A stretch of DNA of 64,000 nucleotides from CBDFMG01 sp965221205 [NCBI: bacterium] (GTDB taxonomy: Bacteria; SM23-31), in assembly GCA_965221205.1 (NCBI GenBank), contig OZ244870.1:3472001-3536000 (forward strand), in the 5' to 3' direction. The translations under genes and the position numbers were made by a program. Below the pieces are notes generated by a model. It did no database searches. It had not been told where the DNA came from and worked only from the letters and a program-made list of their open reading frames with translations. Positions 37,023 through 45,833 of the stretch are shown one piece after another. Every line of letters begins with the position of its first letter. Positions within the stretch are counted from its first letter, which is position 1.

Positions 37023-38378
37023 ATGAAAGTACTAAAAATTCTTGGAATTGTTTCACTGGCAGCACTATTTACAAATATAAGCCAGACATATGCACAGGAT
37101 AATCCAACCAACAGCGCCAGTATGAAAACCATTCTCACTAATTGTAATGTAATAGATTGTACCGGAAAGCTGCCAATGGAAGAGATGACCGTGGTTATCA
37201 CTGATAACACTATTACGGAAATAAGGAAAGGGAGTTATCGTCAATCCCCAGGAGAAAAGAATGTCCGGGTGTTTGATCTTGAGGGGGCATACGTACTGCC
37301 GGGCTTGTGGGATATGCATGCACATTTATCCGATCTGTACCCGGATGTTAATAATATCCTTGCATATGAGCCGGTACTACCGGCTGCAATACGGGGAGGA
37401 AGGAATGCCATGGACGCCCTCAGGAGAGGTATCACCTCACTCAGGATGACGGGAGACCGCGATTACATCGATATAGCCTGGAGAGATGCGTTTAATGCGG
37501 GCGTGTTTGTTGGTCCGCGTATTTTTGCTTCCGGAAAAATAGTAACAGTAACTGAGGGAAACTTCTGGAAGCCGGATTGGCCGGTGGCAATCTTTGTTAA
37601 TGGTCCCTATGAGATACGGAAGGCTATGCGGGAAAATATCACGCGGGGTGTGGATTTTATTAAGATTGCCGTGGGAAATATGGAAGAGGATGAAATTATA
37701 GAATCGATAAAGATAGCCCACAAACATGGTTTGAGGGTGACCGCTGATGCAGGGGATATTGGAGCAGCTTTGGCAGTAAAAGCAGGTATCGACTGTATTG
37801 AACATGGCGACGGGATCACCGATGAAACCATTCAAATGATGGCGGAAAAAGGTACATTTTATTGCCCGACTATCGCGTGCAACCTGAGTGCAGAATATAT
37901 TACAGAGCGTGAGCGCAAGATAGCGAATCTGGGTCTTGAGCAGGATCCTGAGGTAGTTGAAGGGAGAGTTCTTGTTGCTTATCAAAACGAACGGTCACCG
38001 AGTAAAGCTTTGAGCCAACGCGAAATATTAATGAAAGCGGTCAATGCAGGCGTGAAAATCATTTCCGGAAGTGACTCCCCTCCTCATGGCGAGACGGGGA
38101 TTATAGAAATTGAGCAGCTGGTATTTTCCGGTATGACCGAGATGCAGGCACTGATTGCTGCCACTCGCAACTGTGCAGATATGTGCGGTGTATTAGACAA
38201 GTTGGGAACAGTCGAGGAAGGTAAACTTGCTGATTTAATCGTTGTATCGGATAGTCCGCTTGAAAACATTTCCAACCTCAGAAAATTGGAAATGGTATTC
38301 AAGGATGGGAAACCGGTTAATCTGGAAAAGGATGAAGGGCAGACCAGTTTCTGGGAGCTCTACTTTACAAAGCGGTAG
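37023..38378 (+). CDS. Exported amidohydrolase (imidazolonepropionase-like family)
   Basis: The 451 residues have a Sec signal peptide (LAALFTNISQTYAQ, cleavage near residue 25). The amidohydrolase barrel shows LPGLWDMHAHL with His99 and His101, a Lys in DFIKIAVG, IEHGDGI with a His and ISGSDSPPHGE with the catalytic Asp. At the site where relatives have VxAHA the protein reads VTADAGD, so one His ligand appears replaced by Asp. The last 60 residues (GKLADLIVVSDSPLENI) are the typical beta-sandwich return. These enzymes hydrolyse cyclic amides or dipeptides. The substrate is unknown. It is the only plus-strand exported enzyme in the block, with its own promoter and strong ribosome site. Intact. 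Confidence 0.85.
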   Translation: MKVLKILGIVSLAALFTNISQTYAQDNPTNSASMKTILTNCNVIDCTGKLPMEEMTVVITDNTITEIRKGSYRQSPGEKNVRVFDLEGAYVLPGLWDMHAHLSDLYPDVNNILAYEPVLPAAIRGGRNAMDALRRGITSLRMTGDRDYIDIAWRDAFNAGVFVGPRIFASGKIVTVTEGNFWKPDWPVAIFVNGPYEIRKAMRENITRGVDFIKIAVGNMEEDEIIESIKIAHKHGLRVTADAGDIGAALAVKAGIDCIEHGDGITDETIQMMAEKGTFYCPTIACNLSAEYITERERKIANLGLEQDPEVVEGRVLVAYQNERSPSKALSQREILMKAVNAGVKIISGSDSPPHGETGIIEIEQLVFSGMTEMQALIAATRNCADMCGVLDKLGTVEEGKLADLIVVSDSPLENISNLRKLEMVFKDGKPVNLEKDEGQTSFWELYFTKR

Positions 38379-38604
38379 GAAAATGCAGGTGGTTTTCATT
38401 ATACTTTGAAATAGTAAAACGTTTGTTGAAAGAAGAGATAATGCGGAGATTGTCTAATACTGTTCAGCTTATTCCGAAGACACACATGTGTAAATCTGTG
38501 TCAATTGTGTTACTATGTGGCAATATTCATATGTGATTAACTGTGAAAACAATACGCTTAAATTTTGTATTTTATTAGTTTATGATATAAATATCTGTTT
38601 CAAA

Positions 38605-38695
38605 TCCTCCTGACTGCGGATCAGAGGGTTGGAGGTTCGACTCCTGCAAGGGCCCACATTGATAATGGTTCGAATTCTACCCGGGGAGCTTTTAG
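38605..38695 (+). other. Tandem tRNA 3'-half remnants (Arg-like plus second)
   Basis: The plus strand has anticodon loop CTGCGGA (anticodon GCG, Arg), a T-arm GGAGGTTCGACTCC and about 23 bases later a second T-arm and acceptor (GGTTCGAATTC, then CCCGGGGAGC). The arrangement and spacing equal those of the minus-strand copy at 25693-25772. No 5' halves exist. It lies about 140 bases before IS copy 2. The rest of 38379-38832 is AT-rich without genes. Confidence 0.6.
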
Positions 38696-38907
38696 CTATA
38701 GCTATATATATAATTAGAACTTAGAAATATTTTTAAGTCCTTATTGTTTTTTACACCAATAAAAAAATTTACATTTTATTTATTAAATAAATGTTGTTGA
38801 AAATCTAATTTGATTTTAATATCATTCATGCTTGACCTTGCCCCCAAAAGTTGATCCAGATAGTATATTAGTACAGGGATTAGATTGAAAAGAAAGGAGC
38901 AAGATCA

Positions 38908-39195
38908 ATGGCACGTAGAATTCACACATCAGAACAAATTATCCACAAGCTTCGAGAGGCAGAAGTACTGCTCGCTCAAGGTCAGTCGGTTCAACAAGCT
39001 GCTCGCCAGATTGAGGTTACAGAGCAGACCTATTATCGTTGGCGAAAGGAGTATGGTGGTCTTCGGGTGAATCAGGCGAAACGATTGAAAGCGTTAGAGA
39101 GAGAGAATATTCGCCTGAAACGCCTGGTTGCCGAGAAAGAGTTGGATATTCAAATCCTCAATGAGACTCTGGCGGTTGATGCAAAAAACTTCTGA
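38908..39195 (+). CDS. IS3-family transposase OrfA (copy 2)
   Basis: The 95 residues are identical to the OrfA of copy 1: a helix-turn-helix, a zipper-like helix and the A AAA AAC slippery heptamer at 39183-39189. A GAAAGGAG ribosome site precedes the ATG. Confidence 0.92.
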   Translation: MARRIHTSEQIIHKLREAEVLLAQGQSVQQAARQIEVTEQTYYRWRKEYGGLRVNQAKRLKALERENIRLKRLVAEKELDIQILNETLAVDAKNF

Positions 39196-39215
39196 GCCCG
39201 GCGAAGCGACGGGAG

Positions 39216-40073
39216 GTGGTGCAGCATCTTTGCACGACTCTCGAGATCTCGCAGCGCCGGGCCTGTAGTGTGTTGGGAGTACCGCGCAGCACTCATCAAT
39301 ATCGCCCGATTTCTCCTGCGGATGAACCGGTGTTCGTGCAACGTATGGTCGAGTTGGCCACGCAGTATGGTCGGTATGGTTATCGACGAATTACCGCACT
39401 GTTACAGCCAGAAGGCTTCAAGGTCAATCATAAGAGAGTGGAGCGTTTGTGGCGTCGAGAAGGATTAAAAGTTCCCCGGAGGCAACCGAAGCGCAAACGG
39501 TTATGGCTCAATGACGGTTCGTGTATTCGGCTGCGACCTGCGTACCGGGATCATGTCTGGAGTTATGACTTCATGCAAGCACGAACCCGAGAGGGAAGGA
39601 GCTATCGTTTGTTAACAATATTAGATGAATACAGTCGGGAGTGTCAGGCAATTGTGGTAGGCAGGAGGCTGACTCACAATGACGTCATAGAACATCTTGC
39701 AACACTGTTCGTGCAGCGAGGAGTTCCGGTTCACCTGAGAAGTGATAATGGCACAGAGTTCACTGCTCAAGCGGTCCGGACATGGCTCATGCGCCTGGGA
39801 GTAAAAACATTGTATATTGAACCAGGCAGTCCATGGGAGAACGGGTATATTGAGTCGTTCAATGGCAAACTGCGTGATGAAGTGCTCAACCGGGAAATCT
39901 TCGATACCTTACACGAAGCAAAAGTGCTTGTGGAACGCTGGCGAAATGAGTATAATCATAAGAGACCGCATAGTGCCCTCAGATACCGGCCACCCGCCCC
40001 CGAGGCCGTTATACCACCGGATTCGGTCTCAAGGCCAATGGATAATACAACAATGAATATATCGATGAATTGA
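39216..40073 (+). CDS. IS3-family transposase OrfB (copy 2)
   Basis: The 285 residues are identical to copy 1. The DDE residues are in SYDFMQAR, LRSDNGTEF and YIESFNGKL. The frame is open back to the slippery site, so the working product is the OrfAB fusion. This copy shows no damage. Confidence 0.93.
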   Translation: MVQHLCTTLEISQRRACSVLGVPRSTHQYRPISPADEPVFVQRMVELATQYGRYGYRRITALLQPEGFKVNHKRVERLWRREGLKVPRRQPKRKRLWLNDGSCIRLRPAYRDHVWSYDFMQARTREGRSYRLLTILDEYSRECQAIVVGRRLTHNDVIEHLATLFVQRGVPVHLRSDNGTEFTAQAVRTWLMRLGVKTLYIEPGSPWENGYIESFNGKLRDEVLNREIFDTLHEAKVLVERWRNEYNHKRPHSALRYRPPAPEAVIPPDSVSRPMDNTTMNISMN

Positions 40074-40196
40074 CTAACTTAAATAATGGCCCAAACATTA
40101 GGGGCAGGTCAGGATAAGATATTCTTTCAGATAGCATTTTTAAATTATTGAATTATCAGATGATGCTTTACAATTATAATATTATTTTCATTTGAT

Positions 40197-41552
40197 TCAA
40201 CGAATAATCGATATCCTGTCAGTAGGAGGGTAGAGCCATTCGACGCCATTTTCAGTAACGATTGCGTTGTCTTCATAACCGATTCGTACTTTTTTACCGC
40301 CCCACTCCGGTACTGCAGTATACGCCATGAATTCAAATGAGAAAAAGTTATTCGGATGAATAGTCAGATGTGCTCTGTCGGGACGGAAATTGGCAATCGA
40401 TGGTCCGACTGCAAGCTCACTGCTTCCTGTATTACCCAGAGCATGAAGATCAACAGAAATTTCAGTCTTGTCAGGAAATTTTAAGTGCTCTCCCCGAATT
40501 TTACCGGAATAACCTCCGTCCATCGTAGGGTCTTCCAAAATGAATCCAAATCCTGCTTCTTCCAATGCGATCTTCTGAATTTCCAATGTTTCTCCGGCAG
40601 TCCTTCCAGCGATGATATTCTTTCGAATTACAGCCCGCGCTTTCAGCGCCTGGTCAAAGGCATTTTGAAATCCATGTGGTACGGATGATTCGCCCTCTCG
40701 CAGTACATATCCCATCCGCTGAATGTCAGTTCCATAATTCAACATTGATACGCCAAAATCGGTCTTTAAGAGATCTCCCCGTTTAATAATACGGTCGTCA
40801 GACTCTGATAAAACTCCTTCCGGGCCTTCGATAACAGCCACTGAAGGCAATCTGAATAGATAGTTGTGCCCGTACAGTATATTTTCTCCTTTCATCCACC
40901 ATGCAACATCTTCCAGCGTTGTAACACCGGGGGTAATGACTTCATTTGAGAGTGCCCGTTCGCTGATGTCTCTTGTCATGTTGCCTAATTTGGCATAAAA
41001 TACAATCTCACTTGAAACCCTCTGTGCACGGAAATCAGTAATCAGATGATCTGCAGAAGTGAGCCTGTTGGTATATGTGTCACCGAGCATATCAGTTAAA
41101 TGCAAATAATCTGTGTGCGAGAGGCCGTCAGAGGCCGAGATCCAATCAGACATATTGACTGCAATGCGCTTAGGATTTCGATCTGACACAAACTGTCTGA
41201 GGTGTTCAGACGAACTGAACATGTCATATGCACCACTCTGTTCGAGCAGTATTCCGCCGCCGCCAAGGACAGCACGTTCGATCCTTTCACCGCCCTTGTC
41301 AGTAAAAATAAAGTATCCACCTGTACCACCTAAATCGTGCTCCAAAGGATCGGGGTTTCCATGCCGAATAACATGAATCCACATATCGATATTATGTTCC
41401 TTCATGACCTTCGGAAGAACTATATCGAACTTCTCTTTCCGAATGAGACTTAACGTCTCCCATGCTTCACGAAGAGTTTGTGCCTGTGCATCATAAGTCT
41501 GCGAAAAGGTAATTATTGCTAAACAGATTGCTGCAAACTGGATTGCTCTCAT
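40197..41552 (-). CDS. Exported M24 (aminopeptidase P/creatinase-like) protein F
   Basis: The 451 residues have signal peptide FAAICLAIITFSQTYDAQAQ. All five metal-ligand positions are kept: Asp265 (LKTDFG), Asp276 (YGTDIQR), His370 (VDLHALG), Glu407 (FSFEFMA) and Glu427 (GYEDNAIVTE). Together with protein A it is the best candidate for an active Xaa-Pro-type peptidase here. The N-terminal domain carries FTDKGGERIERAVLGG. It starts 86 bases from IS copy 2 and has GAGGTG ahead of its ATG. The core repeat is not directly at its 3' end, perhaps because the IS inserted there. Confidence 0.87.
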   Translation of the reverse strand: MRAIQFAAICLAIITFSQTYDAQAQTLREAWETLSLIRKEKFDIVLPKVMKEHNIDMWIHVIRHGNPDPLEHDLGGTGGYFIFTDKGGERIERAVLGGGGILLEQSGAYDMFSSSEHLRQFVSDRNPKRIAVNMSDWISASDGLSHTDYLHLTDMLGDTYTNRLTSADHLITDFRAQRVSSEIVFYAKLGNMTRDISERALSNEVITPGVTTLEDVAWWMKGENILYGHNYLFRLPSVAVIEGPEGVLSESDDRIIKRGDLLKTDFGVSMLNYGTDIQRMGYVLREGESSVPHGFQNAFDQALKARAVIRKNIIAGRTAGETLEIQKIALEEAGFGFILEDPTMDGGYSGKIRGEHLKFPDKTEISVDLHALGNTGSSELAVGPSIANFRPDRAHLTIHPNNFFSFEFMAYTAVPEWGGKKVRIGYEDNAIVTENGVEWLYPPTDRISIIR

Positions 41553-41936
41553 TTTAACACCTCAGATTATTCACTGTTTATAACATAATTGCTAAAGATT
41601 AATTATAAAACTGATAGCGTATTCTTACATTAATGAATCTTTTTTAAAATAGCAAAAAGGAATGTAATGGAGAAGTTTTATTGTGGTCAATCAATGGAAA
41701 AAGTATTTAATCGTCACATTTAAATGGTTATGTGCGATTTTCTCAATGGATGGGTGCAGTTATAATTATTAAAATCCTTAGGCGCTTATGGGTAACTAAA
41801 ATTTTTGAAAGATTTAGATAGATGTAATTTAATAAATAATAAAAACTTTTTAATAGGATTTTTGTTTACTAAAAATAAGTCTTACTATATGCAATAGTCA
41901 TTTTAAACAGAAATCATCTCTCTTATAGAGTATTAT
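41553..41936. other. Divergent intergenic region
   Basis: AT-rich, no gene. It separates the minus-strand M24 gene F from a plus-strand pseudogene, so promoters of both lie here. No specific operator is evident. Confidence 0.5.
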
Positions 41937-42779
41937 ATGTTAGAATTCAAATCTTGTTATGATTCTTTTAATTGTTTAAGTAAAAATAATATACCTGCAT
42001 ACAAACTGAAATACACAAATTTCGTATGGTTTGTCGCTATAATAATCTTCATTGTTTCGTATTCTGACTCTGATTCAGATATCATTTTGCCGGAGCCTCC
42101 TAATTCAGACGGATTTATGAAAGGTTATATTCAAGCAATCTTTTTTAGGGACTGGTCCGTTAATTCCGCAGGATGGTTTTACAGCATGTCCAACACGAGT
42201 CGGACAATGAGCTGCATTTCCCACAGGTACGGATATTAAAGTGATTGTTTCTAATACGCTCAACAATGGTAGTAACGGGGAGGATACAAAACAGCTTATT
42301 GAGCGGGCTATAGCAACAGTTTCCATTGCAACGTTTGGAAATATCCGGACTGTATTCATGATTAAGGATAACCCTGATCCTATTCCCGGTTTGAATGAAG
42401 TTACAGTAACCGATTATTCTTCCCCGCAGGATACCGGCTGTATATTCGAACGGGGATGTGTCCATATAGAATTGACAGAACCCGGTAGCGGAGTAATGAT
42501 ATCAAGCCGGTCTACGCTCAGAAAGTCGACACAGCCGTCGGATGCATTTGTCCATGTGTCATCGGACACGGAATTCTCGGAATGTGCTACATTGATCGGG
42601 AATTAATAGGAGGCAATGATAAATCTTTGATGGCTGATGTACCGGGGGCATTCACAGGTTTAATACCGGATCAACTCAGCGAATTAGATATTGCAGCAGC
42701 TCAGGCAGTTTACGGATCTTCATTGAATCCCGGTGCAACACGAGATGATTTTATCAATGCAGGATTTATCGGTCCTTAA
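41937..42779 (+). pseudogene. Decayed secreted zinc-protease-like gene
   Basis: Protein-like pieces follow each other in three frames: a lipoprotein- or signal-like start region, then VIVSNTLNNGSNGEDTKQLI, then a piece with VIGHGILGMCYIDRE and finally SLMADVPGAFTGLIPDQLSE with AAAQAVYGSSLNPG. The order and the ending resemble matrixin/zincin-type exported proteases, where the middle piece would be HExxHxxGxxH. Here the first His, the Glu and the last His are replaced, so the zinc site is gone as well as the frame. Dead gene. Family assignment is tentative. Confidence 0.55.
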
Positions 42780-42990
42780 TCTGCAAAACATTACATATAC
42801 GTAAAATAATAAAAGAGCAGAAGATCGCTTTTGAATTCTCAGTTGTATCATGGACTTTAAGCCAAAGATACACTACAGAAACAAAAAAGTTGACTTCTAT
42901 CTTACTTACTAATTGAGCACACTGCCAATCGTCATCAATAGAGTTTATAATAAATATGTGCTGATTTTTTGATTGTAAATTATGTGGAAT

Positions 42991-43029
42991 AAAAAAAGCA
43001 CCTTCGGAAGTAATCGAAGGTGCTTTTTT
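42991..43029 (-). terminator. Rho-independent terminator, likely bidirectional
   Basis: A perfect 9-base stem GCACCTTCG / CGAAGGTGC with an 8-base loop is flanked by A7 on the left and T7 on the right, so it can end transcription from both sides. It lies about 70 bases past the stop of the DUF885 gene at 43102 and 210 bases past the pseudogene. Nothing else is seen in 42780-43101. Confidence 0.92.
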
Positions 43030-43101
43030 ATATTGGAAGGTTTAATGAAGCAGACATCTGCTCTTTCCGGTTTGATAATCCGGAGTACTACTTTGTAATG
43101 C

Positions 43102-44748
43102 TTATTCCAGCAGCTTTTTAATTTCGTCATCATAACCGGTCATTTCCCACCGCGCGAGTGACATGGGAATTATACCAGATGCCAGAAACTCGTCGATAAA
43201 ATCCTTGAGAACGAAATCTTTTCCCAATTGCATGGCTCTGTCTTTCAATAGCTTTGTGAAATGTGCCTTGCCGACTACCACGCCTGTATGAAAACCCGGG
43301 AAACGGAGATTGGATTGCATTTCATACCACACCATCGGTTCATCTTCTTGTGACCAGTTGTACGGCATGATCGAGGCACATAGCTGCCTCGACTCATCAA
43401 ACGTTATTTCGTTGCTATGCATTTTCAGATCAGGAAGTGAAAGGCTCATATGCGATGCGTTCATGAGGTATTCGACTTCTCTGCCCCGCTGAGGCCGCTC
43501 GTCGAGAACACCGGCTTGCATCGTCAGTTCTTCGAGTGAAGCAGCCCATCCCTCGAGACGGATCCAGTCTATGTTATAGAGACGATTTGCCGAGCGAATC
43601 GTACGATTATCACGTTCCTGCCGCTGTCCGTCGAACATGTGGCCGATAAACTCATGCGTTTCACCGGGGAGTATTTCACGTTCACGGGCTTTATGATCGA
43701 TACTGGGATTTGTCGGCAGCCCTCTCCTTCTAGGTTCACTGGGATCATAATAATCATGAGGATCCAGCCAGTCCGGGACAGTTAAAATCTCATTCTCACG
43801 AAGGAAATCAACAACGTAGTTAAGCGCTTGATCCAGATTTTCGTAATATTTCTCAGCGGTATCCGCAATTTCAAGTGGAGGAAGATTACGATTTCTGTTT
43901 TCTTCCAGTTCGAGAAAGGTGATTATACGGCTGTATTCATGCTGTACTATGATATTACATTCTTCCCAGGTATAGGGGAATAGGTGAACATTTTTCAACC
44001 ACCAGTTGTAGTTCTCTATCCCGATACCAGCTGGTCCGGTCATGCTGTCTTTGTTTGCCTCGAGCCATTTTCCATAGTTTATAACCGCTTCTGCAGCGCG
44101 TTCTGCGTCGGCGACTAGTTCCGGATGATGCTCTGCCAAACGCGCAGCAAGATTTGTATACATGGAAGCCTCGCGCTCATAATAGTGGGTCGCCAAAATC
44201 GCCAGGTCTCCCGGTACATCTTTAAGATTTCCTTGAGCTTGTTGGTAAACTGTTGGAATTGCCTGCAGCCGCGTTTGATAATCTGAAATTTGATCAGCAG
44301 ATAATGGAAAACGAGCCCTTCGTAAACCGGATACCCCGTCCATTACCGGCCCGCCGCCACCTTGGGAAGTAAGATAGAAAACAGGATCGCGTGACCAGGG
44401 TTTGAGAACACGGTGGAAGAAATCGAGGCCGTTCATCTCCGCTCTGACAAGATGGTAATCGACTTTTTGAGAAATCGGCCACTCTCTGATATCAACTGAT
44501 GCGAGACGTGCTTGATAATTCTTCAAGCCGTTATATTGTTCGCTCATAGCAGCCGCTGTGTAATCGGGGACACCATTAACAACTTTTACTGCCTGGAATT
44601 CACGAAACTCGTTAAAAAGATTTACAAGATCATCATAGTCACTGGTTGCAACGACATCAATTCCGCTGCCGCCTCCAGGAGAGCAATATAAGATTGAAAA
44701 GCATGCAAGAATAACACAAATTACGGCAAAATGATTGCGCTTGGGCAT
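43102..44748 (-). CDS. DUF885 family lipoprotein, copy 2
   Basis: The 548 residues have a lipobox (FSILYC, Cys22). It is paralogous to 22712-24352 through the whole length (DYTAAAM, WPISQKVDYHLVRAEMNGL). Unlike that copy it keeps the zinc-hydrolase motif HEFIGH at 365-370, with a downstream Glu candidate in RLEGWAASLEEL. Activity as a metallohydrolase or peptidase is therefore plausible, and the lipid anchor puts it at a membrane facing the periplasm or outside. It is monocistronic with a strong terminator. The substrate is unknown. No core repeat is seen directly at its 3' end. Confidence 0.83.
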   Translation of the reverse strand: MPKRNHFAVICVILACFSILYCSPGGGSGIDVVATSDYDDLVNLFNEFREFQAVKVVNGVPDYTAAAMSEQYNGLKNYQARLASVDIREWPISQKVDYHLVRAEMNGLDFFHRVLKPWSRDPVFYLTSQGGGGPVMDGVSGLRRARFPLSADQISDYQTRLQAIPTVYQQAQGNLKDVPGDLAILATHYYEREASMYTNLAARLAEHHPELVADAERAAEAVINYGKWLEANKDSMTGPAGIGIENYNWWLKNVHLFPYTWEECNIIVQHEYSRIITFLELEENRNRNLPPLEIADTAEKYYENLDQALNYVVDFLRENEILTVPDWLDPHDYYDPSEPRRRGLPTNPSIDHKAREREILPGETHEFIGHMFDGQRQERDNRTIRSANRLYNIDWIRLEGWAASLEELTMQAGVLDERPQRGREVEYLMNASHMSLSLPDLKMHSNEITFDESRQLCASIMPYNWSQEDEPMVWYEMQSNLRFPGFHTGVVVGKAHFTKLLKDRAMQLGKDFVLKDFIDEFLASGIIPMSLARWEMTGYDDEIKKLLE

Positions 44749-45151
44749 GGTTCAAACCTCCATTTTTAAGACATGGTTTACTCGTAAACCTATTCATTAT
44801 AATTATTAGTTTTCTCAAAGAGAATATTAGTGTTTTAGTGTTGATTTCTAATAAAATTGTTGGTTTGGTTGATGTTAAAAGAGGAGTACGGATATTTTGG
44901 ACTCAATGGTACTATTATTGTTTACCATTTGCAAGCCCTATTCTTACCATTAATAAATTGTAATAAATACCTTACATAATTCCATATATTCAAATATTAT
45001 TTCTTTCTATTTTTTGATTCAATGCGAAATTTAAAAGAAGGATCTAGTAACCTATCTAAGCCCTTCTTCAATAACCGTTTTCGTATTTGAGCGCAGCTGT
45101 ATCCGGTTGCAGTATTGGAATGTAACGACACATTCCAATACTGTGTAGAGC
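44749..45151. other. AT-rich gap before the GC-rich island
   Basis: The leader of the DUF885 gene occupies the first part and nothing else is visible. Base composition changes sharply to GC-rich at about 45.12 kb, marking the edge of the TonB receptor island. Confidence 0.5.
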
Positions 45152-45460
45152 GTCAGCGAGGCGGAGATCCGCCGGAACCTTGCAGCCACCACGACCACCA
45201 AGCAGGCGGAGTTGCACGACCGACTGACCGGGTACCAGGTGCTGGGCGGTGTGGACTACGGCCTATCAGATGCGGTATTGCTCGGCGTCAAGGTTCGCTT
45301 CGGCCGCTTCACCGCCGAAGACATCGAATGGAAGCGCCTCAGGAGCCATGCGTCACAACTGCGTCTCGACGACAGCGAGCCGGTGACGTTTCGCATCCGG
45401 AGGACCGATGGCGCTCTTTCGTTCGTGGGCGTCAGCTTGGCCACGCGGTACGTGTTTTGA
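45152..45460 (+). pseudogene. C-terminal end of an outer-membrane beta-barrel protein
   Basis: The plus strand reads SEAEIRRNLAATTTTKQAEL, then LTGYQVLGGVDYGLSDAVLL and ends with SFVGVSLATRYVF, a typical barrel-closing strand with terminal Phe. No start or signal peptide exists upstream, where AT-rich DNA begins, so only the last 100 or so codons were brought in. The last 45 codons are repeated in inverted orientation at 48597-48728. Confidence 0.7.
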
Positions 45461-45527
45461 TCGAGCAACGGCGGCCCACACATTTCCCGGCGTGGGCACA
45501 GGGTCGGTTTCCACCATGGCGCGGGCT
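45325..45527 (+). repeat. Inverted repeat, left arm of the TonB island
   Basis: About 200 bases covering the barrel-protein end and its 3' flank (TGATCGAGCAACGGCG, ACACATTTCCC, GTGGGCACAGGGTCGG). The reverse complement occurs at 48530-48730 with a few substitutions and small gaps. Confidence 0.85.
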
Positions 45528-45833
45528 CGACGCCTCAAGGGAGCACCTGCCCCATTGGTGATGAAAACACCAGATCGCTTCCGAGCGAGAGCACACTCGC
45601 TCGTGTCTTCACCGCCACGAAGTGCATGGTTGGACGCTGTGCTGCTTCGCGCGTTTGCAGGTATCGGTGAACGCGGCGATTTCGTGCCTCGCCACTTGGC
45701 TCTCAAAATCGTGTGGCTACAGACACTTCTCGACGATCCGCATTCAGCGGCCGTGGAGAATCTTGCCGATGTCAGTGTCCGCGTGAGACTTGCCCCGCGA
45801 ATACGATTCCGGGCGCCCATCGTCGCGTCCGCA

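Larger units (their letters stand above)
38833..40111 (+). mobile_element. IS3-family (IS407-like) insertion sequence, copy 2
   Basis: 1279 bases, same ends and same length as copy 1 and inverted relative to it. The deduced proteins are identical residue for residue, which implies recent transposition or gene conversion. No clear target duplication. The interval between the copies (28761-38832) could invert by recombination between them or move as a composite unit. Confidence 0.93.

Noticed and set aside
69-38695. Functional tRNA genes
   Set aside because: None of the three tRNA-like fragments has a D-arm or acceptor 5' strand, and stems contain mismatches.
28761-38832. Inversion between the two IS copies as the explanation of missing target duplications
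   Set aside because: Exchanging the inner flanks does not produce matching 3-4 base duplications at either copy.
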